A DNA stretch of 45,445 nucleotides from SIG440 sp045592585 (GTDB taxonomy: Bacteria > Bacillota > Clostridia > Monoglobales > Monoglobaceae): contig JAZNVB010000056.1 of assembly GCA_045592585.1 (NCBI GenBank), forward strand, positions 1 to 45,445, read 5' to 3'. A program made the translations under genes and the position numbers. The notes under the pieces are model-generated. The model searched no databases, was not told where the DNA came from, and saw nothing but the letters and a program-made list of their open reading frames with translations. Positions 6,883 to 14,316 of the stretch are shown here, one piece after another (the stretch's first letter is position 1; each line of letters begins with the position of its first letter).

Positions 6883-7409
6883 AATTCTTTTAATCGGTCA
6901 ATATACTTTCGTGCCACAAGCAAGACAACGGTTTGAAGAGCCGCCTTGATGATTCCTGCAACTATTCGTGTGCCAAAGCCCAGCGAAAAGGAGGAGTACC
7001 AACCAAGCCAGTAGGTAAAGAGTGCTGTGGTTAAAAACATATCAATACAAAACTGTACAATTACACAAAGGATTGTGCGAAAAATGTATTTGCCTTTTGA
7101 AAGATTGGGGCTAAAGAAAAATAAACCATAGACCGCCCCGGAGATAAATTCGATAACTGTTATCTGCGGGATAATTGCTCCCGACGGTGCAAGAATGCAG
7201 TTGAGTATATCGCCGATTGCTGCGGTAAGTCCGGCAAAAATAGGACCAAAGATTGAACCGGTAATAAAAATCGAAATAAATTTCAACGGGATTTTTACCA
7301 TGGTTCCGATACGGAAGGTGCAGAATATGGAAAGCAGAGCCGTAATGGCTATAAGCAGAGCAAGAATACAAAGATTCTTTACTGTAAGTTGAGGAAGCTG
7401 TTTTTTCAA
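6876..7409 (-). CDS. folT: Folate-specific ECF transporter S component FolT
   Basis: A small integral membrane protein with about six hydrophobic helices, beginning with VKNLCILALLIAITALLSI. It has the S-component pattern of short loops and GPIFAGLTAAIGDILN. S components bind the vitamin and dock on a shared ECF energy module, which is not in this window. Folate specificity is assigned from the tetrahydrofolate riboswitch immediately upstream and from folC downstream, not from residues. The start is uncertain: TTG at 7409 has a proper spacing to AAAGG, whereas the in-frame GTG at 7418 lies inside that ribosome site. Confidence 0.85.
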   Translation of the reverse strand: MKKQLPQLTVKNLCILALLIAITALLSIFCTFRIGTMVKIPLKFISIFITGSIFGPIFAGLTAAIGDILNCILAPSGAIIPQITVIEFISGAVYGLFFFSPNLSKGKYIFRTILCVIVQFCIDMFLTTALFTYWLGWYSSFSLGFGTRIVAGIIKAALQTVVLLVARKYIDRLKELC

Positions 7410-7447
7410 AAAAATCACCCTTTCTGTAGAATAGCTACAAAAAGGGT
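7408..7447 (-). terminator. Riboswitch-controlled terminator that also covers the folT ribosome site
   Basis: On the minus strand ACCCTTT pairs with AAAGGGT (7447-7441/7423-7417), extended by GTAG/CTAC, and is followed by GA and seven Ts (7414-7408). The 3' arm contains the folT ribosome-binding sequence, so folding could stop both transcription and translation. Confidence 0.72.
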
Positions 7448-7471
7448 AATGAAATAGCTTACGGATTTTGC

Positions 7472-7576
7472 AGCAACGGAATGCGAAACCAACACCGCAA
7501 GCCTATAAAACGGCTTTTCGTAAAGACGGCAACTTCCCGTCCGTCTTTCACTTAACGCGTTAATTTCTACTTTGCC
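7472..7576 (-). promoter_or_regulatory. Tetrahydrofolate (THF) riboswitch aptamer
   Basis: Read on the minus strand, the leader contains GTAGAAATTAACGCGTTAAG, then GGGAAGTTGCC, ACGAAAAGCC and GCGGTGTTGG. This is the order and spacing of conserved blocks in THF-I riboswitches upstream of folT and folC in Clostridia. GCAA (7576-7573 side) can close against TTGC (7476-7473 side). It lies just upstream of the terminator at 7447-7408 and of folT. Recognition is from remembered consensus. Confidence 0.85.
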
Positions 7577-7593
7577 AAAATAAGGTTATAAAA

Positions 7594-8064
7594 CTATTTA
7601 AGCTGGTCACGACGTTCCTTAACAATGTTAATGCACTGTTCAAGGTCACGGATTGTTTTGTGGACAACAGTTTCCACATTTTCAAGAAGATAATCAGCGT
7701 ACTGATATGATGATGTCTTTGCTGCCTGCGCTTCGGCATTTGCTTTGCCTGTAATTTCTTCGGCTGCAGCCATTGCACGTTTTGTAATTTCATTTTCGCT
7801 TATCATTGCAATAATCTTGTCATTAGCCACCTTCATCATCTCATCAGCTTCTTTGTTTGCGTCGTTAATGATGTTCTGACGTTCTGCGTTAATCCACTTT
7901 GCTTTTTCGAGGTCTGTGGGCAACTTAAGACGGATTTCCTGAATGATTTCAAGAAGCTCCTCCTTGTCAAGCATACAACGTCCTGTAAAAGGAACAGCGG
8001 TACCCTTGTCTATTACGTCTTCAAGTTCTGCCAACAAATCCAAAGCATCCATTGTGTTGTCCAT
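7594..8064 (-). CDS. Coiled-coil protein of unknown function (F0-B/DivIVA-like)
   Basis: A 156-residue, charged, helix-rich protein. Residues about 60-125 (EKAKWINAERQNIINDANKEA, KANAEAQAAKTSSY) have the alanine and charge periodicity of long coiled coils such as ATP synthase subunit b or DivIVA-type proteins, but no transmembrane segment is seen. It starts at ATG 8064 after AGGAGG and follows coaD by 29 bases in the same direction. Clostridia often carry such a gene beside coaD. I cannot assign a function; a structural role is a guess from composition only. Confidence 0.7.
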   Translation of the reverse strand: MDNTMDALDLLAELEDVIDKGTAVPFTGRCMLDKEELLEIIQEIRLKLPTDLEKAKWINAERQNIINDANKEADEMMKVANDKIIAMISENEITKRAMAAAEEITGKANAEAQAAKTSSYQYADYLLENVETVVHKTIRDLEQCINIVKERRDQLK

Positions 8065-8093
8065 AATAAATCCTCCTTAGTGTAATCAAAAAT

Positions 8094-8573
8094 TTAATAA
8101 CCAAAACGGCGTTTTATGTGAGGCACAAGCACATTTGGAACAAGTGCATCAAGATCACCGTTGTATTTTGCTACTTCTTTAACCACGCTGGAACTTAAAA
8201 ACATATATTCCGAGCAGGATGGTATAAAAACTGTCTCGATTTTGTCATAAAGGGCACGGTTGGTAAGTGCCATCTGGAATTCGTATTCAAAGTCAGACAC
8301 CGCCCGAAGACCCTTAATGATAATGGAATAATTATTTGTTCGCATAAATTCTGCAAGAAGCCCCGAAAAGGATGTGATTTCCACATTGGGAATGTGCCCA
8401 GTAACGCTTTTCAGCATTTCAACTCTTTCTTCAAGGGTAAAGCTGGGGTGCTTCTTTTCGTTGATAAGTACGGCAACGATAACCTTTTCAAACATTCCTG
8501 CGGCACGGGTTATAATATCCAGATGTCCGTTGGTGCAGGGGTCAAAACTGCCGGGATAAACCGCAATATGCAT
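8094..8573 (-). CDS. coaD: Phosphopantetheine adenylyltransferase
   Basis: This enzyme catalyses the fourth step of coenzyme A synthesis, joining ATP and 4'-phosphopantetheine to give dephospho-CoA. The nucleotidyltransferase signature GSFDPCTNGHLDI (TxGH) is at residues 8-20, IIKGLRAVSDFEYE in the middle and MFLSSSVVKEVA near the C-terminus. 159 residues is the normal length. ATG at 8573 follows GGAGGGT. The gene follows rsmD, a pairing conserved in Firmicutes. Confidence 0.96.
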   Translation of the reverse strand: MHIAVYPGSFDPCTNGHLDIITRAAGMFEKVIVAVLINEKKHPSFTLEERVEMLKSVTGHIPNVEITSFSGLLAEFMRTNNYSIIIKGLRAVSDFEYEFQMALTNRALYDKIETVFIPSCSEYMFLSSSVVKEVAKYNGDLDALVPNVLVPHIKRRFGY

Positions 8574-8619
8574 ATTTTACCCTCCAAACTAAGCCACGGG
8601 GAGTTGCCCTGTGAAATTT

Positions 8620-9159
8620 TTAAATTTTGCGCAATACAAAAACTGTGGTTTTGCCATATTTAGCACGTTTTATTATGTCAAAATAACTGTCAGGCGGTTC
8701 TTCACCAAGATGTTCAGATTCGGCAACTATAATGCCACCCTCTGACAGAAGATTATTTTCTGCTATTTTATTGACTGAATCCGTCAGGAGCCCCGTGTTA
8801 TAGGGTGGGTCAAGAAAGATTATATCAAACTGACCGGATGCACGGCCAAGATACGCAAGAGAATCGCTAAGGATAGTATCTGCCTTGTCTGCGACCCTTG
8901 CAAGGTCAATATTTTGACGAGTGACCGCAAAGGCTGATTTGTCATTTTCAACAAATACTGCGTGCTCCGAACCACGGCTAAGTGCCTCAATTCCCAGAGC
9001 ACCACTGCCCGAAAATAAGTCAAGCACTGATTTTGCGGGGAGGTAAGGTGAGATTATGTTAAAGATAGATTCTTTAACTCTGTCGGTGGTGGGCCTTGTA
9101 TCAAGCCCCGGTGGTGCAATCAATTTCCGGCCCCTTGCTGAACCTGAAATAACCCGCAC
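8620..9159 (-). CDS. rsmD: 16S rRNA (guanine(966)-N2)-methyltransferase
   Basis: A SAM-dependent methyltransferase that modifies 16S rRNA in the assembling small subunit. The N-terminus VISGSARGRKL, the SAM-binding loop LDLFSGSGALGIEA (about residue 46) and the catalytic DPPY motif (IIFLDPPYNTG, about 115) are all present. 179 residues is typical. The start is GTG at 9159 behind GGGGTGAG; an overlapping ATG at 9161 is out of frame. It is the first gene of the minus-strand block that continues into coaD. Confidence 0.95.
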   Translation of the reverse strand: MRVISGSARGRKLIAPPGLDTRPTTDRVKESIFNIISPYLPAKSVLDLFSGSGALGIEALSRGSEHAVFVENDKSAFAVTRQNIDLARVADKADTILSDSLAYLGRASGQFDIIFLDPPYNTGLLTDSVNKIAENNLLSEGGIIVAESEHLGEEPPDSYFDIIKRAKYGKTTVFVLRKI

Positions 9160-9193
9160 ATTCTCACCCCATTATTTAAAAGTATATACTTAT

Positions 9194-9221
9194 ATTGTAT
9201 ATATTTTATGAATTTTGTCAA
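9194..9221 (-). promoter_or_regulatory. Promoter of the rsmD block
   Basis: Minus strand TTGACA (9221-9216), a 16-base spacer and TACAAT (9199-9194), about 35 bases upstream of the rsmD GTG. Confidence 0.65.
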
Positions 9222-9255
9222 GGTTTTTCAGGAAAAAATTTGGATTGTGAAATGC

Positions 9256-9303
9256 TTTTTTATACCACCGGAGAATTGTACAATTCTCCGGTGGTATAAA
9301 AAA
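9256..9303. repeat. 48-nt perfect palindrome (possible bidirectional terminator)
   Basis: Each half of 24 bases is the exact complement of the other, centred between 9279 and 9280. The core reads ACCACCGGAGAATTGT, and the flanks are T6 on the left and A6 on the right. As RNA it would form a very stable hairpin followed by Us from either direction. It separates the rsmD promoter from the candidate RNA at 9334-9517. Confidence 0.8.
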
Positions 9304-9333
9304 ACCCCGCCTATGCCGTATACAGGATAAGGT

Positions 9334-9517
9334 AAAAACCTGCGTAGCAGGTGGGTAAAATCCCGAAAACATTACAAGTCCACTGGCCGCAATCTGAGAT
9401 TGGGGAGGCATGTGCGCCGCCTTCGGAGAGAAATTCCCGTTAAATAAGTGTTGGTTTTACATTATTCCATATCTACGAACATCGCAGGGATGCAAAGTCG
9501 CTGTTTAATTTGCAGGC
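9334..9517 (-). ncRNA. Candidate small structured RNA, possibly 6S RNA
   Basis: A non-coding stretch with a good promoter on one side and a hairpin plus T5 on the other, giving a transcript of about 180 nt, close to 6S RNA length. The 3' end has ACCTGC, TAC, GCAGGT and Ts (9352-9334). The same GCAGG can instead pair with CCTGC at the 5' end (9516-9512), which would form a closing helix as in 6S RNA. Other stems are CAATC/GATTG (9391-9403 region) and TGCAAA/TTTGCA near the 5' end. The 6S assignment rests on size, context and shape only; I could not match a consensus. Confidence 0.4.
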
Positions 9518-9519
9518 TT

Positions 9520-9548
9520 AGTTTATCACAAATCAAGTTGAATTTCAA
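9520..9548 (-). promoter_or_regulatory. Promoter of the candidate small RNA
   Basis: Minus strand TTGAAA (9548-9543), a 17-base spacer and TAAACT (9525-9520). Predicted transcription start is near 9513-9517. Confidence 0.5.
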
Positions 9549-9669
9549 TAGGTAATTTATGTTTTTTAAGAAAAAATGTGTTTTGGTAAAAATTTAGTCT
9601 TTTCAAATGCGACAAAATGATGTATAATGTGACATAAGGCACAGTACCTGACAGACGGAGGTGGAAGGT

Positions 9670-10293
9670 TTGAGAATTGAACGGCTTAGCGAAAGTAAAA
9701 TAAAAATTATTATAGATGCTGCAGATATCCGTGCTTGGAATGTTGATCTTAAGAACTTTATCGATAACACTCCTGAGGCTCAGGATATGTTTTATCATGC
9801 TCTTAAACGGGCCGAGCAGGATGTGAATTTTTGTATAGGCGGGTCACAGCTTATGGTCGAAACTCTGCCTTTGGCTGATAACGGGTTTGTGATGATGGTC
9901 AGCAAACTTGAAAATACTGCTGCCGTTGCCGAGGCACTTCAACGGGCAGGGAAAAGGGTAAAGCAGACCGAATTCAAAATCAGACGTCGCAGCCGTGCCC
10001 ATTCGCTGCTCAGGATTTTCAGGTTTGATGATTTTGACAGCCTTTGCGATGGTGTAAGGGAAATTTTTGAAACCTATATCGGCGAGAGCCGTCTTATAAA
10101 GTATCAGGGAGAATTCTATCTTGAACTTATGCCCCGCGACAGTGTTGGCCTGTTTGAAATTGAAAATATTTTATCGGAATTTTCCTTTAAGATGCAAGAA
10201 CCCCTGACTCTTCAGGGTGTTTTAAACGAGCATGGGCTTGTTATGATGAAGGATGACGCAGTATCCCTTATTGCCAATAATTTCTTGAAATAA
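9670..10293 (+). CDS. mecA: Adaptor protein MecA-like
   Basis: MecA-family adaptors deliver substrates to the ClpC protease. The N-terminus RIERLSESKIKIIIDAADI is the family's degron-binding domain, then a polar linker (VKQTEFKIRRRSR) and a C-terminal ClpC-binding domain (FRFDDFDSLCDGVREI). TTG at 9670 gives the standard MRIERL start behind GGAGGTGG; the upstream GTG at 9661 lies within that ribosome site. The length (207 residues) is normal. A TATAAT at 9623-9628 is a probable -10 box, with a poor -35. No comK-like competence gene is in view, so the client is unknown. Confidence 0.85.
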   Translation: MRIERLSESKIKIIIDAADIRAWNVDLKNFIDNTPEAQDMFYHALKRAEQDVNFCIGGSQLMVETLPLADNGFVMMVSKLENTAAVAEALQRAGKRVKQTEFKIRRRSRAHSLLRIFRFDDFDSLCDGVREIFETYIGESRLIKYQGEFYLELMPRDSVGLFEIENILSEFSFKMQEPLTLQGVLNEHGLVMMKDDAVSLIANNFLK

Positions 10294-10313
10294 CGATAAT
10301 AAAATCTCTCCGA

Positions 10314-10338
10314 AGCCGCACACCAGTGCGGCTTTTTT
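10314..10338 (+). terminator. Rho-independent terminator after mecA
   Basis: AGCCGCAC (10314-10321) pairs with GTGCGGCT (10326-10333) around ACCA, followed by a T6 run. Confidence 0.9.
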
Positions 10339-10425
10339 CGCAAAACAAATTATTTTTCGTAAGTGCAAGAAAAGCAAAACGAAAGTTTTTAATAAGCGAA
10401 TTGCTTGAAAATCTTAATTTAGGTA

Positions 10426-10454
10426 TTGACTTTTGGATAAGTTCTTTGTATAAT
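10426..10454 (+). promoter_or_regulatory. Strong sigma-A promoter of the aminotransferase gene
   Basis: TTGACT (10426-10431), a 17-base spacer and TATAAT (10449-10454). Confidence 0.85.
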
Positions 10455-10520
10455 AATAGACGGATAAAATTAGTTGGCAAAGATTTGCCAAGACATATTA
10501 TATGAAAAGAGGTTTTTACT

Positions 10521-11891
10521 ATGAGTAAAGATTGGGCAAAAATGGACCTTACAAAGGTTCCTAACATGGTGTCCGAGACTGTTCCCGGTCCCAAATCAAT
10601 CGAGTATCACGAAAGATGTGCTAAGCACTTCAAGGGATATTCAAGCCAGGTTTCACTGTTCCCTGTTTCATTTGAATCAGGTTACGGTTACACACTTAAA
10701 GACGTTGACGGCAATACATATCTTGACTTCTCATCAGGTATCTATGTTACAGGTCTTGGCCACTGCCATCCTAAAATCAGCGAGGCAGTTGCTTTCCACG
10801 CAAAGAACCTTATGAACTGCCACGACTTTACCACAAAGGTAAAGATGGAACTTGTTGAAAAGCTCCACGAAATCACCGGCGGCCGTTTTGGCGGTTTCCA
10901 GCTTTATGATTCAGGTACAACAGCAGTTGAAGCTGGTCTTCGTTGTGCTCGTGCTGCAACAGGCAAGCAGGAATTTATCTCCTTCTTCAGAGATTTCCAC
11001 GGCAAGACTTATGGTGCAAACTCTTTGGCAGTTGTTGGCCCCGATACACATATGAGAGCTCCGGGCTTTATGCTCGTTCCCAGACCTAACCCCTATCGTG
11101 ACTTCTTTGGCAGAAGCGAAGAAGAAGCTTGGAAGGATTCATCACCATACATCAATATGATTGAGGGTATGCTTGACAACGCTTGTGCATCAGGTGGTAA
11201 GAATGTTGCAGCTATCGTTTTGGAACCTGTTCAGGGTTGGGGCGGATCTATCATTCCTCCCGATGATTTCCTCCCTGCACTTCGTGCTCTTTGCGACAAG
11301 AGAGGCATCCTTCTCTTTGCTGACGAAGTTCTCAACTGTATGGCAAGAACAGGTAAGTACCTTGCTATGGACCACTGGAATGTTACAGCCGACATCACAA
11401 CTTTGGGTAAGGGCTTTGGTAACGGTTTCCCTGTTACAGCTATGGCAGTATCAAAGGATCTTGCTCCTGCAATCGAAAAGATTTCAGCTTCTTCAAGCTA
11501 CGGCGGCAATCCCATGGCTTGTGCTGCTGCTCTTGAATCAATCAAGGTTATCGAAGAAGAACAGCTTAACGAACGCTCAGCTCACCTTGGCGAAATTATG
11601 CTCAAGAAAATGAAGGAAATGAAGGAAGCTCATCCTATCATCGGTGATGTTCGTGCTATCGGTTGTCTCCAGGCTATCGAAGTTGTTAAGGACCGCGACA
11701 CCAAAGAACCATTTGCTGAAGCAGGTAAGATGATTTACCAGACAGCATTCAAGAATGGTCTTGCTTGGGTACCGTCAGGTCACATCCTTCGTATGTCACC
11801 TCCTATGATTCTTGATGACGAAGCAGCTCTCAAGGGTCTTGACATTATCGAAGACGCTATCGCAAAAACAGAAAAGCACTTCGGTTATTAA
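10521..11891 (+). CDS. Class III PLP-dependent aminotransferase
   Basis: A fold-type I, class III transaminase of 456 residues, the family of GABA, ornithine and acetylornithine aminotransferases. It shows DGNTYLDFSSGIYVTGLGHCHP, FQLYDSGTTAVEAGLRCAR (PLP phosphate region), VLEPVQGWGG, LLFADEVLNCMARTGK (PLP-ring aspartate) and TLGKGFGNGFP with the PLP lysine at residue 297. The exact substrate is not decided; the neighbours (oxidoreductase, aldolase) do not form an obvious pathway. It is a single-gene unit with a near-consensus promoter, AGAGG ribosome site, its own terminator and strongly biased codons, so it is probably highly expressed. Confidence 0.9.
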   Translation: MSKDWAKMDLTKVPNMVSETVPGPKSIEYHERCAKHFKGYSSQVSLFPVSFESGYGYTLKDVDGNTYLDFSSGIYVTGLGHCHPKISEAVAFHAKNLMNCHDFTTKVKMELVEKLHEITGGRFGGFQLYDSGTTAVEAGLRCARAATGKQEFISFFRDFHGKTYGANSLAVVGPDTHMRAPGFMLVPRPNPYRDFFGRSEEEAWKDSSPYINMIEGMLDNACASGGKNVAAIVLEPVQGWGGSIIPPDDFLPALRALCDKRGILLFADEVLNCMARTGKYLAMDHWNVTADITTLGKGFGNGFPVTAMAVSKDLAPAIEKISASSSYGGNPMACAAALESIKVIEEEQLNERSAHLGEIMLKKMKEMKEAHPIIGDVRAIGCLQAIEVVKDRDTKEPFAEAGKMIYQTAFKNGLAWVPSGHILRMSPPMILDDEAALKGLDIIEDAIAKTEKHFGY

Positions 11892-11908
11892 TCAATAACT
11901 TTACAAAC

Positions 11909-11950
11909 AACAAAGGCCATTGCAGGGGTATCCTGCAATAGCCTTTTGTT
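11909..11950 (+). terminator. Terminator after the aminotransferase gene
   Basis: AACAAAGGC, ATTGCAGG and CCTGCAAT, GCCTTTTGTT form a long stem with single-base interruptions; the 3' arm is T-rich. It is probably active in both directions. Confidence 0.8.
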
Positions 11951-11981
11951 AAATAAAACATAATTGAAAGGAATTAATGAT

Positions 11982-13115
11982 ATGAAAACTGTAAGATTTG
12001 GTCTTATCGGTTGCGGACTTATGGCAAGAGAATTTGCATCAGCGGCAGCTCGTTGGTGTCATCTTACCGAGGATGTTCCCAAGCCCGAGATTGTGGGTAT
12101 CTGCTCGGTTGTTCCCAAGGAGATGGAATGGTTCCAGAAGAACTTCCCTGAAATCAAGTATTCGGTTGCAGACTACAAGGAACTTCTTGATAAGGAAGAT
12201 ATTGATGCAATTTACTGTGCTGTTCCCCACAACCTTCACGAACAGTTCTATATTGATATAATCAACAGCGGTAAGGCTCTTCTTGGTGAAAAGCCCTTCG
12301 GTATCGACAAAGCTGCAAACGAAAATATTATGGCTGCTATCAAGGCAAATCCCAACACCTTTGTTCGTTGCTGCAGCGAGTTCCCTTATTACCCTGCAAT
12401 GCAGACGATGATTAACTGGTATAAGGAAGGCAAGTTCGGCAAGGTGCTTGAAATTCACTGCGGCTTTAACCACTGCAGTGATATGGACGTAAACAAGCCT
12501 ATCAACTGGAAGCGTATGGTTAAATTCAACGGTGAATACGGCTGTCTTGGCGACCTTGGTATCCACACACAGCACGTTCCCTTCCGTCTTGGTTTCAAGC
12601 CAAAGACAGTAAGAGCACACTTCAGCAATATTGTTAAGGAACGTCCTGACGGCAAGGGCGGAGTGGCAGTTTGCGATACATTCGATAACTGCACAATCTT
12701 CTGCACAACTTTAAATGCAGATGGTGACGAAATTCCAATGACACTTGAAACAAAGCGTATGGAGCCGGGCTCAACAAACCGTTGGTTCTTTGAAATCTAC
12801 GGCACAGAATGCAGTGCAAAGTTCTCAAGCGATGATGCAAACGCATTCCACTACACCTCATCATGGGGCAAGGAACAGTCTTGGAACAGAATTATCATCG
12901 GTTACAAGCCAATGATTCCAACAATTACAGGACCTATCTTTGAATTTGGCTTTACAGATGCTATTCAGCAGCAGATTGCGGCATTTATGCTTGAATATTC
13001 AGGAGTTGAAGTTCCCTTCGGTCTGTTTACACCTGAAGAAACAGTTATGTCACATACTCTTGCAACAGCAGCACTTAAGTCGCACTACAACAAAACTGTT
13101 GAAACCATTGACTAG
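11982..13115 (+). CDS. Gfo/Idh/MocA-family NAD(P)-dependent oxidoreductase
   Basis: A 377-residue sugar or cyclitol dehydrogenase-like enzyme. The N-terminal Rossmann loop is FGLIGCGLMAREFA, the catalytic motif GEKPFG (EKP) lies near residue 102, and the C-terminal alpha/beta dimer domain contains GDLGIHTQHVPFRLG with the family's conserved histidine. ATG 11982 follows AAAGGA at good spacing; an upstream TTG at 11964 overlaps that site and is rejected. Substrates in this family range from inositol to uronic acids and glycosides, so none is proposed. The gene ends with a terminator, so it is probably monocistronic. No separate consensus promoter was found in the short gap after the preceding terminator. 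Confidence 0.92.
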   Translation: MKTVRFGLIGCGLMAREFASAAARWCHLTEDVPKPEIVGICSVVPKEMEWFQKNFPEIKYSVADYKELLDKEDIDAIYCAVPHNLHEQFYIDIINSGKALLGEKPFGIDKAANENIMAAIKANPNTFVRCCSEFPYYPAMQTMINWYKEGKFGKVLEIHCGFNHCSDMDVNKPINWKRMVKFNGEYGCLGDLGIHTQHVPFRLGFKPKTVRAHFSNIVKERPDGKGGVAVCDTFDNCTIFCTTLNADGDEIPMTLETKRMEPGSTNRWFFEIYGTECSAKFSSDDANAFHYTSSWGKEQSWNRIIIGYKPMIPTITGPIFEFGFTDAIQQQIAAFMLEYSGVEVPFGLFTPEETVMSHTLATAALKSHYNKTVETID

Positions 13116-13128
13116 CTTATGTCATATT

Positions 13129-13162
13129 AAAGCCGTGGAGATTAAACTCTCTGCGGCTTTTT
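13129..13162 (+). terminator. Terminator after the oxidoreductase gene
   Basis: AAAGCCG (13129-13135) pairs with CGGCTTT (13154-13160), with GAG/CTC inside, followed by Ts. Confidence 0.75.
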
Positions 13163-13201
13163 AAATCACAGAAAATTATTTGTATTTTTCTGTGAAATGT
13201 C

Positions 13202-13230
13202 TTGACAATTCTTTGTTTTTGTTGTAAAAT
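13202..13230 (+). promoter_or_regulatory. Promoter of the aldolase operon
   Basis: TTGACA (13202-13207), a 17-base spacer and TAAAAT (13225-13230), 70 bases before the aldolase start. Confidence 0.82.
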
Positions 13231-13299
13231 AAAGAAAATATGACATTGAATAACTTGTACAACAGCTTAAACTGCTGTTGACTAAGGAGGAAGAATAAA

Positions 13300-14244
13300 A
13301 TGTTAGTTAATATGAACGAAGTTCTCAGACCGGCAAAGAAAGGTCACTATGCGGTTGGTCTGTTCAATGCTGTAAATCTGGAACTTGCACGTGGTATTAT
13401 TGCTGCGGCAGAATCAACAAGATCACCGGTTATTATGGGTTCTGCAGAAATTCTGCTTCCCTACGGACCGTTGGAAGAGATTTCTTACTATCTTATTCCT
13501 ATGGCAAAAAAGGCTTCTGTTCCCGTAGTTATCCATCTTGACCACGGTCTTACATATGACACTTGCGTTAAGGCGCTTAAGCTGGGCTTCAGCTCGGTTA
13601 TGTATGACTGCTCAACAGATTCTTATGAAGAAAACGTGCGCAAGGTTAAGGAAATGGCAGATATCGCACATTCCTATGGCGCAACAATCGAAGGTGAGCT
13701 TGGTCACGTTGGTGACAACGAAGGCTCTGCAGAAGGCAGCGACCACATGGCCGACCCATCTGCATTCTTCACAGACCCGGCTCTTGCAAAAGACTTTGTT
13801 GACAAGACAGGCGTTGATGCACTTGCAATTGCTGTTGGTAATGCTCACGGTGCATATAAGCTGCCCCCAAAACTTGATTTCGAAAGAATTCGCACAATTG
13901 CAAAAACTGTTGATGTTCCGTTGGTTCTTCATGGTGGTTCAGGTCTTACAGACAATGATTTCCGTCAGGCTATCAAGGACGGTATCAGCAAGGTTAACAT
14001 CTTTACCGATATCAACGTTGCGGCAGTTGAGGCAGAATTCAAGAAGTTCTCTGATATGAATAAGGGTATTATCGACCTTATTCCTGCAGCGGTTGAGGCT
14101 GTAAAGCTTGCTACAATGGAAAAGATGAAGCTGTTCAGCAGTGACGGCAAGGCGGATTGCGGCAATTCTTCAATGTCGGCAGACGATCTTGAAAAGATTA
14201 CAAAGCTTGTTGCGGCTGAGGTTGCAAAATATCTTAAGAAATAA
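13300..14244 (+). CDS. Class II (zinc) ketose-bisphosphate aldolase
   Basis: A 314-residue enzyme of the Fba/GatY/KbaY group, which splits fructose or tagatose 1,6-bisphosphate into two triose phosphates. Zinc ligands and active-site motifs are present: HLDHG (about residue 81), EGELGHVGD (about 135), GNAHGAY (about 180) and LHGGSGLTD (about 210), plus NIFTDIN for phosphate binding. ATG 13300 follows AAGGAGG. The length is a little over the usual 280-310, with a C-terminal extension. The substrate, fructose- or tagatose-type, cannot be decided. It is followed by arabinose genes in the same direction. Confidence 0.9.
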   Translation: MLVNMNEVLRPAKKGHYAVGLFNAVNLELARGIIAAAESTRSPVIMGSAEILLPYGPLEEISYYLIPMAKKASVPVVIHLDHGLTYDTCVKALKLGFSSVMYDCSTDSYEENVRKVKEMADIAHSYGATIEGELGHVGDNEGSAEGSDHMADPSAFFTDPALAKDFVDKTGVDALAIAVGNAHGAYKLPPKLDFERIRTIAKTVDVPLVLHGGSGLTDNDFRQAIKDGISKVNIFTDINVAAVEAEFKKFSDMNKGIIDLIPAAVEAVKLATMEKMKLFSSDGKADCGNSSMSADDLEKITKLVAAEVAKYLKK

Positions 14245-14262
14245 TTGGTAACAATTTAACAA

Positions 14263-14288
14263 AGGAGTTGCAAATTTTTGCAACTCCT
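14263..14288. other. Perfect 11-bp hairpin between aldolase and arabinofuranosidase genes
   Basis: AGGAGTTGCAA (14263-14273) pairs exactly with TTGCAACTCCT (14278-14288) around a 4-base loop. Only short T-rich sequence follows, so it may attenuate, pause, or stabilise the upstream mRNA rather than fully terminate. Confidence 0.6.
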
Positions 14289-14316
14289 ATTGTGCTATTT
14301 AAAAGGGGTGTTTGGA

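Noticed and set aside
7195..7392. Plus-strand frame antisense to folT
   Set aside because: FolT has clear membrane-protein character and riboswitch context; the antisense frame has no signals.
9334..9517. Cobalamin or FMN riboswitch on the plus strand before mecA
   Set aside because: A few short motifs looked similar, but the conserved core order is absent, and promoter and terminator signals favour a minus-strand RNA.
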